DNA from: Lentisphaeria bacterium
GTDB lineage: Bacteria; Verrucomicrobiota; Lentisphaeria; Victivallales; Victivallaceae
Direction: 5' to 3'
DNA: 64,000 nucleotides
Assembly (NCBI GenBank): GCA_018265615.1
Contig: JABLYX010000021.1
Span: 1 to 64,000 of the forward strand
The notes beneath the pieces are model-generated. The model made no database searches, was not told where the DNA came from, and saw nothing but the letters and a program-made list of their open reading frames with translations. Below, piece after piece: positions 34,485 through 42,868 of this stretch; positions within the stretch are counted from its first letter, which is position 1, and every line of letters starts with the position of its first letter. The translations under genes and the position numbers were made by a program.

Positions 34485-37400
34485 GAGCGTTGTTATTTGC
34501 CTGCGTGATCCTTTTGGCCGCCGCCGTACCGGGGGCGGAGCGTATCCTGTATCTCAGCTCCAACGACAGTTCGGTCCGCTGGACGGCGGATGTGTTCAAC
34601 GGATTCCGGGAGCATATCCGCGGGGCGGCCCGGGAACAGCCCGAGATCGAGGTTTACGAGCTTGGCGTCATGCGCAATCCGGAGCTTGCCGTTCAGTCGA
34701 AAGATATCGACTATCTGCGCGAACTGCTGAAGCGGAAGAAGTTCGATCTGATTGTCACGGCGGGAAATCCCGCGTCGGACCTGATTTTTGCCGAATATCC
34801 GAATCTCGGAGGAACGCCGGTCGTCTTCTGCGGCTATACCGGATTTGACCATGGGAAGAAGGTCCAGATGCCGCTTGTGACGGGCGTGGAGCGCAGCCGG
34901 AACCTCAAGGAGACGCTGCGGCTCGGGCTCCGCCTGCTGCCGCAGACGCGGAAGGTCGCGGTCATCACGGACGGCTCCGCCGACGGAGAGGCGCTGTTCC
35001 GGGAGCTCCGGGGAGAGATGAAGAGCGTCAGAATTCCGGAAGTCATCTTTCTGCACGGCGCATTTTACGGAACGGAGGAGATGCTTCAGCAGCTCCGGCA
35101 GCTTCCGGAGGAATCATTCGTCATATTGGACAACTGGAGGAGCGCGCGGCCGGAGCCGTTCGTTCCGCCGGCGGTGCTCGGGGAGCGGATCATGCAGGCG
35201 TCGCAGCGTCCGGTGTTTTCATTGCGCGACGCCACCTTCGCGGACGGCGCAGTCGGCGGCGTCCTGTTGGAAGCCGCGGCCTACGGCGCGGAAACGGCGC
35301 GGATTGCCCGCCGGGTCCTGGGCGGGGAGAGGCCGGCCGACATTCCGGTTCAGGCCGGGCCCTCCCGCGCGGCGGTGAACTGGAAGGCGCTGGAGCATTG
35401 GGGGATCTCCCCGGATCTGGTCCCGAACTCCGTGACGCTCGTCAACCGGCCGGTTTCGCTGCGGCAGGACCTGCGGTTGGAAGCGGTGGGGATCGTGTTG
35501 GTCGTGCTGTTGGTCGTGCTGGGGGGAGTCATTCTCTCGATGCAGCGCCAGAGAAGCCGGAAACGGCTGAACGGACTCTTTGCCGCGCTGCCGATTCATG
35601 TCGGCGTGGTCGATTCGAAGGGGAGGATTCTGTTTTACCAGGCGGGTAACACGATTGACTCCGAGCAGCGCCCGAAGCGGTTGTCCGACCTGCCGTTGGA
35701 GCTGTTGCGCGAGATTGAGTCTCCGGTCGCCGAGGTGTTCCGGTCCGGCGAAGGCAGGACTCTTGAGTACGGTGTATTCGGACAGCACCGCCAGCTTGAG
35801 CTGCTGCGGCTGCCGTACCGCATGTTCGGCCGGGATACGGTCATGTGGATCTCCGCCGATGTGACGAAGCTGCATGACGCGCTCTCTTCGATGACGCGTC
35901 TGGCGGACCGTTCCCGGCTGATCCTGAATTCCATCGGCGACGCGGTGATCGTGACCGATGCGGACGGGAATGTGACCCAGATGAACCCGATGGCGGAGAA
36001 ACTGACCGGCCGGCGGGAGAGCGCGGTAGCGGGCATGAAGCTCGAGGAGGTGTTCCGGGTCGTCTCCGGCGCGGAGTGGCCGGAGGGGGAATCGCCGGTG
36101 ACCGGAGTCCTGCGCCGCGGGGAAGAGCTGAGGCTCGAAAACCATCCGGAGCTGCTTTCCACCGACGGGAAATACTACCATATTTCCGCCAGTGCGTCAC
36201 CGGTGCGTGAACCGGATGGCGGCGTTTCCGGCGCGGTGCTGTTTTTCCGGGATGTGACCGGTGATTATGAAAAGCGCGCGACGCTCGATGCGCAGAACAC
36301 GATCCTGCGCAATGCGACGGAGGTGGCGAATATTGTTTACTTCCGCTGCGACCGTTCCGGCCGGATGTCGCCGCTCGGGGATTTCGGCAAGCACTGGGCT
36401 TGCCGCGACGGGGTTCCGGTTCCTCCGGGAGAGTGGATCGTTCCTGACGACCTGCCGGTTTTCCGCAAGGCGCTGGATGGGGTGCTGACAGGGGAAACCG
36501 AGTCGATGCGCTGCTTCTACTGTGCGGGCAAGGCGGATTCGAAGCGGCATTATGAGATGCGTGTCGTGAAGTCGGCGTCCGCCGGCAAAGAGCGCGACGG
36601 TGAGTTTTACGGCATCATTCAGGACGTGACCGAGCTGGTCCGCCAGAAGGAGCAGCTGCGCGAGGCGATGGAGACGGCTCAGGCGGCGAATCATGCGAAG
36701 AGCCGTTTCATCACCACCATCAGCAGTGAATTGCGCACACCGCTCGATGCGGTGATCGGATTTTCCGAACTGCTGCAGCTTGACGGAATCCCGCAGACGG
36801 AGATGCGGCGGGACCTTCAGGCGATCAACCTGGCCGGCCGCACGCTGCTGAGTCTGGTCAACAATGTGCTCGATCTCGCGGAGATGGAGACGGACAAGCT
36901 TGAGATTCAGTCGAACCCGATGAACCTCAAGGAGCTTTTCTCGGAGATGATGATGATTTTCCGCCAGACCGCCGAAGGGCGGGGGCTGAAGCTCAAGCTG
37001 GTGTTGCCGGAGCAGACGCCGTGGGTGATGCTCGACCCGCAGCGTTTCCGGCAGATACTGATCAACCTGATCGGCGGGGCGATCAAATCGGTCCGCGAAG
37101 GCAGTGTGGTCATCGCTGCGAAGTTCGACGGGTATCACGCCGGGGATACGAGCGGCAGCCTGACGGTCCGGATCTCCGCCGCCGGCAGCGGCGTCCGCAA
37201 GCCGGACGACCCGCTGCATCCCGGCCGTACCGCCGACGACGAGAGCAATCTGGAGCTGGTTCTGTCGCAGCGGCTCTGTTCCCGCATGGGCGGCACGCTC
37301 AGGTGCAGCAGCGGGGAGGGCGGGTGCGCATTCGTCATTGCATTCGACCGCATTGCCTGCATCGCGGATGCCCTGGCGGCCGGGAACGTTCCGGCCCTCT

Positions 37401-37801
37401 CCGTCGGCGGGGCCGAAAAGAATAACCGGGTGCTCCTGGTGGACGATGTTCCGATGAACCTGAAGGTCATGAGCGCGATGTTTTCGAGGCTGGGGATTCC
37501 GCATTGCTGCTGTGCGTCGGCGCGTGAGGCGATTCGCGAGGTCGGCACGGCGATTCCGGCGGCGGTGTTCACCGATCTCTGGATGCCGGACATGGGCGGC
37601 GACGAGCTTGCGGAGTATCTGGCGAGGAACCCGGCTACCGCACAGGTTCCGGTCGTTGTGGTGACGGCGGATCAGCAGATGGACCCGGGCATGAAGCGGC
37701 ATTTTTGCGAAACACTGCTGAAACCGCTTACGCTCGAGGCGCTGAAGGAGTGCCTCAAACGCCTGGAAGAGAAGAAAATACCGGCGCATACGGAGGTGTG
37801 A
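34481..37801 (+). CDS. pseudo-histidine kinase with intact receiver domain
   Basis: 1106 residues, laid out like the first kinase: signal peptide (1-20), binding-protein-like extracytoplasmic domain (about 22-325), TM (about 335-357), three PAS regions, HisKA-like, HATPase-like and receiver. The HisKA motif reads ISSELRTP, so the phospho-acceptor His is Ser (S749, codon AGT). The N-box reads IGGAIKS instead of GNAVKF, the G1 box AAGSGV instead of DTGIGI, and the G2 region NLELVLS instead of GLGLAIS. The receiver keeps DD, D1032 (FTDLWMP) and its KP lysine. The frame is open throughout, so this is a protein that lost catalysis, not a broken gene. It may serve as a phosphate sink or regulate the other kinases. 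Confidence 0.9.
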   Translation: MRALLFACVILLAAAVPGAERILYLSSNDSSVRWTADVFNGFREHIRGAAREQPEIEVYELGVMRNPELAVQSKDIDYLRELLKRKKFDLIVTAGNPASDLIFAEYPNLGGTPVVFCGYTGFDHGKKVQMPLVTGVERSRNLKETLRLGLRLLPQTRKVAVITDGSADGEALFRELRGEMKSVRIPEVIFLHGAFYGTEEMLQQLRQLPEESFVILDNWRSARPEPFVPPAVLGERIMQASQRPVFSLRDATFADGAVGGVLLEAAAYGAETARIARRVLGGERPADIPVQAGPSRAAVNWKALEHWGISPDLVPNSVTLVNRPVSLRQDLRLEAVGIVLVVLLVVLGGVILSMQRQRSRKRLNGLFAALPIHVGVVDSKGRILFYQAGNTIDSEQRPKRLSDLPLELLREIESPVAEVFRSGEGRTLEYGVFGQHRQLELLRLPYRMFGRDTVMWISADVTKLHDALSSMTRLADRSRLILNSIGDAVIVTDADGNVTQMNPMAEKLTGRRESAVAGMKLEEVFRVVSGAEWPEGESPVTGVLRRGEELRLENHPELLSTDGKYYHISASASPVREPDGGVSGAVLFFRDVTGDYEKRATLDAQNTILRNATEVANIVYFRCDRSGRMSPLGDFGKHWACRDGVPVPPGEWIVPDDLPVFRKALDGVLTGETESMRCFYCAGKADSKRHYEMRVVKSASAGKERDGEFYGIIQDVTELVRQKEQLREAMETAQAANHAKSRFITTISSELRTPLDAVIGFSELLQLDGIPQTEMRRDLQAINLAGRTLLSLVNNVLDLAEMETDKLEIQSNPMNLKELFSEMMMIFRQTAEGRGLKLKLVLPEQTPWVMLDPQRFRQILINLIGGAIKSVREGSVVIAAKFDGYHAGDTSGSLTVRISAAGSGVRKPDDPLHPGRTADDESNLELVLSQRLCSRMGGTLRCSSGEGGCAFVIAFDRIACIADALAAGNVPALSVGGAEKNNRVLLVDDVPMNLKVMSAMFSRLGIPHCCCASAREAIREVGTAIPAAVFTDLWMPDMGGDELAEYLARNPATAQVPVVVVTADQQMDPGMKRHFCETLLKPLTLEALKECLKRLEEKKIPAHTEV

Positions 37802-37806
37802 CGCAT

Positions 37807-40188
37807 ATGGATACGCAGAGAGACAACCCTGAGGAAATGGATCGGACGATTCCGATCGACCGGACGGTTCCGATCGACCGGACGGTTCCGATCGACCGCG
37901 GGGAACTGCCGGACGGGGATCCGCAGGCAGGGAAGGCGGTTCCGGCCGACTCTACTTCGGTGGAGAGCCGGACCCGGAACACATCGCGCCTGAGTTTCTT
38001 TTCCGGCATGTTCGGCGTGCGGACGGTCAACATCAGCGAGCTCGTGAATAATACCGGCGTGGATGTGGGCGACGACCTCGAAGTCCGCAAGGGGAACCGG
38101 GATGAGGATTTCGTCGACTTCAATGAGAATTTCGAGCTGAAAGGGAAGATCGCGGACGGCGGGCAGGGGTCCATCAGTCAGGCGGTCGACCGCAGGCTTT
38201 CCCGCGTGGTTGCCGTGAAAACGCTCCACAAGAATCTCCGCGAGCGCAGCAAGTGCCGCAGCGCGTTTATCGCGGAGGCGAAGGTCACGGGACAGCTTGA
38301 CCACCCGGCGATCGTTCCGGTGCACGGACTTTACGGCGATTCGGAGCACAATCTGCATCTGGCGATGAAGCTGATCCGCGGGAATACGCTCAAACACTAT
38401 ATCGATAAAACAGTTTCGCTCTATGAGCAGATGCCGCGTTTCCAGGTTGCCCGGAATGAGCACCGGATGCTGCCGCAGAGGCTCGACGTCTTCCTGCGTG
38501 TCTGCGAAGCGATTGCTTATGCCCACCACAAGAAGGTGATCCATCGCGACCTGAAGCCGGAAAACATCATGATCGGCTCCTTCAGCGAAACCTACGTGAT
38601 GGATTGGGGAATCGCGGAGCATCAGTCGTGGAGGGATTCCGGCGGGCAGGACAATTTTTCCGGCACCGTCCAGTATGTGGCGCCGGAAATCATCAACCGC
38701 CAGCCGTACGATTCGCGTTCGGACATCTATGCGCTCGGATTGATCCTCTTCGAAATCGTCTACCTGAAGGTCGCTTACCCGTCGAAATCGCTGCCGGAGG
38801 CGGTGGAGGTTGCGCGCAACTGCCGGGTTGCGGCGTATACGCACCGGTTTCGCTGCCGGGTCGACCGGGATCTTGAGATGATCGTGCGCAAGACGCTTGC
38901 GACGCGCCCGGCGGAGCGCTACCAGAATGTGAAAGCGTTGATGAAAGATATCCGCAGTTATCTGCGTTTCGATGAGGTTTCGGCGCATCCCGACAACCTC
39001 TGGGGGCGTATTTCGCGTTATTTCCGGAGGAAGTACCGCTTTTTCCTGTTCTGTTGGGTCTTTCTTCTGTTCTCCGGCATGTGTGCGGCCTCGTATTACC
39101 TGTACCGGGAAATGAAGGAGCAGGAGGTCCGGCGGAGCGAAGAGGCGGCATTCGCGGAAATCTACTCGCAGGGTGTCCATGCCGCGACGCAGCTCGACTA
39201 CCGGCTGCACACCCTGGAGAGCCTGCTGACGACGGTCGCGTGGGAAACCGCGCTGCTGCTCGAAGGGCCGCTGCCCGACAAGGCGGCCGGAAAGTTCTAC
39301 AGCAATCTCGACGGGGCGGATTCCGACACCGCGCCGCCGGACTACGCATACTCGCCGGCCTATCACCGGAAGATCGCGCTCGACTCCTTTGTCTATAAGG
39401 AGCCGCCGGGTGAAAAGGTGCCGGGGCTTGAAGAGACGCTGCTGAGGCTTGAGCCGCTGAACCGCGGCTTCTTCCGGGTCATGTCCCACAGCCTCTCGGA
39501 GGTTTCGCTGGTTCCGGCCGGGGAGAAGGAGCAGAAAGAGATGATCCGGACGCTGTCGAAGCCGCCGTTCTCCTTTGTGTACACGGGGTTTGAAAACGGC
39601 CTGCACGTGAGCTATCCGTACCGAGGTGATTACCGTGACTCCTATGATCCGCGGAAGCGTTCGTGGTACCGTCTCGCGATGGACGCCGCGAACTATCAGG
39701 CGGTCTGGAGCGAACCGTATGTAGATAACGGCTTTTCCCGCGAGGAGCATGATCCGGAGCTGATCGTCACCTGCGCCCGGGCGATCGTCGGGAATGACGG
39801 CAAAGCGGTCGGCGTCGCCGGCGCGGATGTATCGCTCGGACGGCTGCTCGACCTCATGCTCCGCAGCGGAAACGCCTCTCCGGCGATCCGGACCCAGTAC
39901 CTCGTTGACGAGACGGGGCGGATCATCGTCGGCAGCGGGCTCGACGGCAAGGCGGAGATCACGCCGGAGGGCGTCCAGTTCAAAATGTTCCGCGATCCGG
40001 AGCTTCTGAAGACGATGTGGGGACGCCGCAACGGACGGCTTTTCCGGATGGAGAACGGGATTCGCCGTCTCTACTTCTTCCAGAAGATCGAGACGCTCCG
40101 CTGGCTTTATATCGAACGGATCGATTTCTCCGGGCTGGTACGCTCGAAACAGAAAAATACAACCAACAGGATATTGGATTATCTATGA
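37807..40188 (+). CDS. membrane Ser/Thr protein kinase with extracytoplasmic Cache domain
   Basis: 793 residues. The N-terminus carries three copies of RT[IV]PID. The kinase domain (about 110-395) has a Gly-rich loop DGGQGS, VAVKTL (K138), HRDLKPEN (D248), a DWG instead of DFG (D266), and a GTVQYVAPE activation segment. One TM follows (about 414-436), and then a C-terminal extracytoplasmic domain of about 350 residues carrying the Cache signature YDPRKRSWYR and a GVAGADVSL strand. It should read an extracellular ligand and phosphorylate cytoplasmic partners, plausibly those encoded beside it. GGAGGTG lies 8 bp before the ATG. Confidence 0.92.
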   Translation: MDTQRDNPEEMDRTIPIDRTVPIDRTVPIDRGELPDGDPQAGKAVPADSTSVESRTRNTSRLSFFSGMFGVRTVNISELVNNTGVDVGDDLEVRKGNRDEDFVDFNENFELKGKIADGGQGSISQAVDRRLSRVVAVKTLHKNLRERSKCRSAFIAEAKVTGQLDHPAIVPVHGLYGDSEHNLHLAMKLIRGNTLKHYIDKTVSLYEQMPRFQVARNEHRMLPQRLDVFLRVCEAIAYAHHKKVIHRDLKPENIMIGSFSETYVMDWGIAEHQSWRDSGGQDNFSGTVQYVAPEIINRQPYDSRSDIYALGLILFEIVYLKVAYPSKSLPEAVEVARNCRVAAYTHRFRCRVDRDLEMIVRKTLATRPAERYQNVKALMKDIRSYLRFDEVSAHPDNLWGRISRYFRRKYRFFLFCWVFLLFSGMCAASYYLYREMKEQEVRRSEEAAFAEIYSQGVHAATQLDYRLHTLESLLTTVAWETALLLEGPLPDKAAGKFYSNLDGADSDTAPPDYAYSPAYHRKIALDSFVYKEPPGEKVPGLEETLLRLEPLNRGFFRVMSHSLSEVSLVPAGEKEQKEMIRTLSKPPFSFVYTGFENGLHVSYPYRGDYRDSYDPRKRSWYRLAMDAANYQAVWSEPYVDNGFSREEHDPELIVTCARAIVGNDGKAVGVAGADVSLGRLLDLMLRSGNASPAIRTQYLVDETGRIIVGSGLDGKAEITPEGVQFKMFRDPELLKTMWGRRNGRLFRMENGIRRLYFFQKIETLRWLYIERIDFSGLVRSKQKNTTNRILDYL
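37843..37896 (+). repeat. three 18-bp tandem repeats coding RT[IV]PID
   Basis: Three adjacent copies of CGGACGRTTCCGATCGAC; copies 2 and 3 are identical and copy 1 differs at one base. They keep frame and encode RTIPID-RTVPID-RTVPID in the N-terminal tail of the Ser/Thr kinase, ahead of its catalytic domain. Confidence 0.9.
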
Positions 40189-41819
40189 GTGACCGCAAAT
40201 ACAATGTACTGGTGCTGGACGATGAGAAGTTCATCCTGCTCACCGTGGCCGCATGTCTGAAGGAAGGCGCCTATCAGGTGACGACGGCCGACCATGCCGA
40301 AGAGGCGCTCGAGGCGTTCAAGCGGAAGCGGTATGACGCCGTGCTTTCGGACATCATGATGGATTCGGTGGACGGCTTCAAGTTCCGGGAAATGATCCGG
40401 AGCTACAACAAGCGCGTCCCGATCATCTTTCTGACTTCTCTGATGGACGATATCGACAATTCGCTCATCACCCAGATCATGAAGGACAACTACTCGTATT
40501 ACCTGAATAAGAACTTCACGCGGGCGAGTCTGCTTGAGAAGCTCGAGCAGGTCGTGCAGGCATATCAGGCGCAGAATGAGATTTCCCTGCTCGAAAAGAA
40601 GATCGAGAGCGACCTTGAGCTCGCGACGCAGGTGCAGATGGCGATGCTGCCGCCGTGGCTCCATTTCAGTGACAGCTATGAGTTCGGCTTCATCTACCGC
40701 CCGTTGTTCAAGATCAGCGGCGACCTGTTCGAGTGGATTCCGCTTTCCGCGCACAGCTGCCTCTGCGTGTTCGGAGACATCTCCGGGCACGGCATCCACT
40801 CTGCGCTGGCGATGACGGCGGTGCAGTCGATCCTGAAGCAGCTCAGCACGATCAACTCGCCGGGCGCGTTGCGGCCGGACCGGATCCTGCGCCAGTTGAA
40901 CGACTTCTTCTGCGAGAAGCTGAACATGTGCAGCTACATGACCTGCCTGGTGGCGATCTGGGACTTCGAGAAGAACACGCTGCTGTTCCATAATGCGGGT
41001 CATCCGGATCTGCTCTGCTTCCATGCCGGGGACGGCAAGTGGCTCGACCCGAACCCCCGCAGGCAGGGGAGCCTGCCGGTCGGGATGCTGCGCAACACCG
41101 ATTACCTGGAGGAAAACAACGTCCTGATGGAGTTCTCCGACGACACGGTGTTCCTCGGCCACTCGGACGGGCTGTGGGATATCGGCACGCATCCGGACGA
41201 CGAATCCGGCGTCGACACGAAGACCTTCCGGCAGCTCGCTTCGGCGGCGGTGAAGGATGACAATGTCGTGGCGATTCCGTTCCGCCTCTCCGGGGCGCTC
41301 GAGCAGATCGGTTACGATACGCCGAAGGACGACTATTCGCTTTTCGCCATGAAGAAGGTCGTGGCGGGCGCGGCCCCGGTCTTCCGGCGGCAGGTCCCGC
41401 CTGATGCGGCGTCGATCGACCGGGCGACGCTGGAAGCTGCCGAATTCGTGGAGCTTACGCTTCACGCCAAGGTGCTGGCCGCCAAGGTGGAGATCCTGCT
41501 GAGCGAGTTCCTTGTGAATATCGTCAAGCACGGGCTGGAGAATTACAAGAAGGCGACCGACGTGATCGCGCTCACTATCCGCGGCAGCCGGGAGGCGGTC
41601 ATCGTCTCCGTGCTGGACCGCGGAAAGATGTGGGAGAGCTCCTCGTTCCGCTCGGATGAGGAGCTTGACCAGCTGCTGACGGAGCTCAACCGGAAAAAGG
41701 GTCAGAGCGGGCGCGGAATCCCGTTGATCATGAAGATCTCGCCGCAGATCAGCCGGCGCCATCATTGCGGATTGAATGAAACCATTTTCACCATAAAAGC
41801 GAACGAAGGAGACAAATGA
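40185..41819 (+). CDS. receiver-PP2C phosphatase-HATPase protein (HsbR/RsbU-like)
   Basis: 544 residues in three domains: an N-terminal receiver (about 6-125; D56 in LSDIMMD, K109), a short coiled linker, a SpoIIE/PP2C-type phosphatase (about 150-390; ISGDLFE, FGDISGHG, NAGHPD, HSDG), and a C-terminal anti-sigma-type HATPase (about 430-540; EFLVNIVKHG, DRGKMW, GRGIPLI). The same order occurs in HsbR of Pseudomonas aeruginosa, which works on a STAS protein under control of an HPt. Both partners are encoded in this operon (HPt next gene, STAS at 59139). It overlaps the kinase gene upstream (ATGA) and the HPt gene downstream. Confidence 0.92.
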   Translation: MSDRKYNVLVLDDEKFILLTVAACLKEGAYQVTTADHAEEALEAFKRKRYDAVLSDIMMDSVDGFKFREMIRSYNKRVPIIFLTSLMDDIDNSLITQIMKDNYSYYLNKNFTRASLLEKLEQVVQAYQAQNEISLLEKKIESDLELATQVQMAMLPPWLHFSDSYEFGFIYRPLFKISGDLFEWIPLSAHSCLCVFGDISGHGIHSALAMTAVQSILKQLSTINSPGALRPDRILRQLNDFFCEKLNMCSYMTCLVAIWDFEKNTLLFHNAGHPDLLCFHAGDGKWLDPNPRRQGSLPVGMLRNTDYLEENNVLMEFSDDTVFLGHSDGLWDIGTHPDDESGVDTKTFRQLASAAVKDDNVVAIPFRLSGALEQIGYDTPKDDYSLFAMKKVVAGAAPVFRRQVPPDAASIDRATLEAAEFVELTLHAKVLAAKVEILLSEFLVNIVKHGLENYKKATDVIALTIRGSREAVIVSVLDRGKMWESSSFRSDEELDQLLTELNRKKGQSGRGIPLIMKISPQISRRHHCGLNETIFTIKANEGDK

Positions 41820-42133
41820 TGAAAGAAATTTTCAGAAAGCACCTGACCGAGACTCTCGGCATTGACGACGCAGAACTCCAGGATGAACTGATCGCGGAGT
41901 ACAAGCGCACTTTTGATGATTCGCTTGAGAAGATGCACGAAGCGCTTGCCGCGGCCGATTGCGAACGGCTTCGCCGGCTCGGGCACGCGCTCAAAGGGTG
42001 TGCCCTCAATATCGGGGACCTTGAGACGAAGGAATTCGCTCTCGGCATCGAGAACGGCGGGAAGGCCGGGAATGCCGACGAGTGCCGCGTGAACGTCGAG
42101 GGCCTGACTGCGCAGGCAGCGAAACTGGAGTAG
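41816..42133 (+). CDS. stand-alone HPt phosphotransfer protein
   Basis: 105 residues, almost all helical, with the HPt signature RLGHALKGCALNIG; the phosphorylatable residue is H57. It should carry phosphate from the receivers of the hybrid kinases to the receiver of the preceding phosphatase/kinase protein. AAGGAG precedes the overlapping start; ATG 41816 (ATGA overlap) or 41819 are both possible. Its position between the relay genes and the first polysaccharide gene, and the gap of only 9 bp to the sugar transferase, tie signalling and synthesis into one transcript. Confidence 0.9.
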   Translation: MMKEIFRKHLTETLGIDDAELQDELIAEYKRTFDDSLEKMHEALAAADCERLRRLGHALKGCALNIGDLETKEFALGIENGGKAGNADECRVNVEGLTAQAAKLE

Positions 42134-42142
42134 GAAGCCGCG

Positions 42143-42868
42143 ATGCTGCATACCCGGACAAGTCTGGATAAGGAATTGACCCGCATCTCGGGGGAAATCG
42201 CACTGCGGTCGCAGAACCGTATTCAGCGGAGCTTCCGCATGTACGTCTGGAACCTTACGGTCGCCATGTCGTACATGCTGAAGAGGCTGTTCGACGTCGC
42301 GCTTTCGAGTCTTGCGCTCATTGCGCTTTCCCCGCTGTTCCTTGTGCTTGCGGTATGGATCAAGCTCGATTCGCCGGGACCGGTGATCTACCGGCAGATC
42401 CGGGTCGGGCGGTTCGGCCGGCATTTCCGTTTTTACAAGTTCCGCACGATGCGGGTCGATGCGGACCGCATCAAGCGCGAGCTGCTTGCCCGGAACCAAT
42501 CCGCGGACGGGGTCATCTTCAAGATGAAGCGCGATCCGCGGATCACCCGGATCGGGCGGTATCTGCGGAAATTCAGCATCGACGAGCTTCCGCAGCTGTT
42601 CAATGTGCTGGTGGGGGATATGAGCCTGGTCGGCCCCCGGCCGCCGCTTCCCGATGAGGTCCGGCAATATACGCTTGAGGACCGGAAGCGGCTGAATGTG
42701 GTTCCGGGGCTGACCTGCATCTGGCAGGTATCCGGGCGCAGCGACATCCCGTTTTCGAAGCAGGTTCAGCTTGACAAGGAGTACATCGCATCGCGCAGTT
42801 TCTGGCAGGACTGCTGGCTGCTGATCCGGACGGTTCCCGCGATTCTGACCGGGAAAGGGGCGTACTGA
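42143..42868 (+). CDS. initiating sugar-phosphate transferase (WcaJ/PssY-like)
   Basis: 241 residues of the bacterial sugar transferase family, which attach the first sugar-1-phosphate to undecaprenyl phosphate. One membrane (re-entrant) helix at about 48-72 follows KRLFDVA. The conserved YRQIRVGRFGRHFRFYKFRTM, SIDELPQLFNVLVGDMSLVGPRP and GLTCIWQVSGRS segments are all present. The protein is short and lacks the four extra TM helices of WcaJ, so it is of the minimal PglC/PssY type. It starts the polysaccharide half of the operon. Confidence 0.95.
   Translation: MLHTRTSLDKELTRISGEIALRSQNRIQRSFRMYVWNLTVAMSYMLKRLFDVALSSLALIALSPLFLVLAVWIKLDSPGPVIYRQIRVGRFGRHFRFYKFRTMRVDADRIKRELLARNQSADGVIFKMKRDPRITRIGRYLRKFSIDELPQLFNVLVGDMSLVGPRPPLPDEVRQYTLEDRKRLNVVPGLTCIWQVSGRSDIPFSKQVQLDKEYIASRSFWQDCWLLIRTVPAILTGKGAY

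Noticed and set aside
34481..37801. The third kinase as a decayed pseudogene
   Set aside because: The frame is open for 1106 codons, the start is coupled to the previous gene, and the receiver residues are intact; the losses are confined to the catalytic core.
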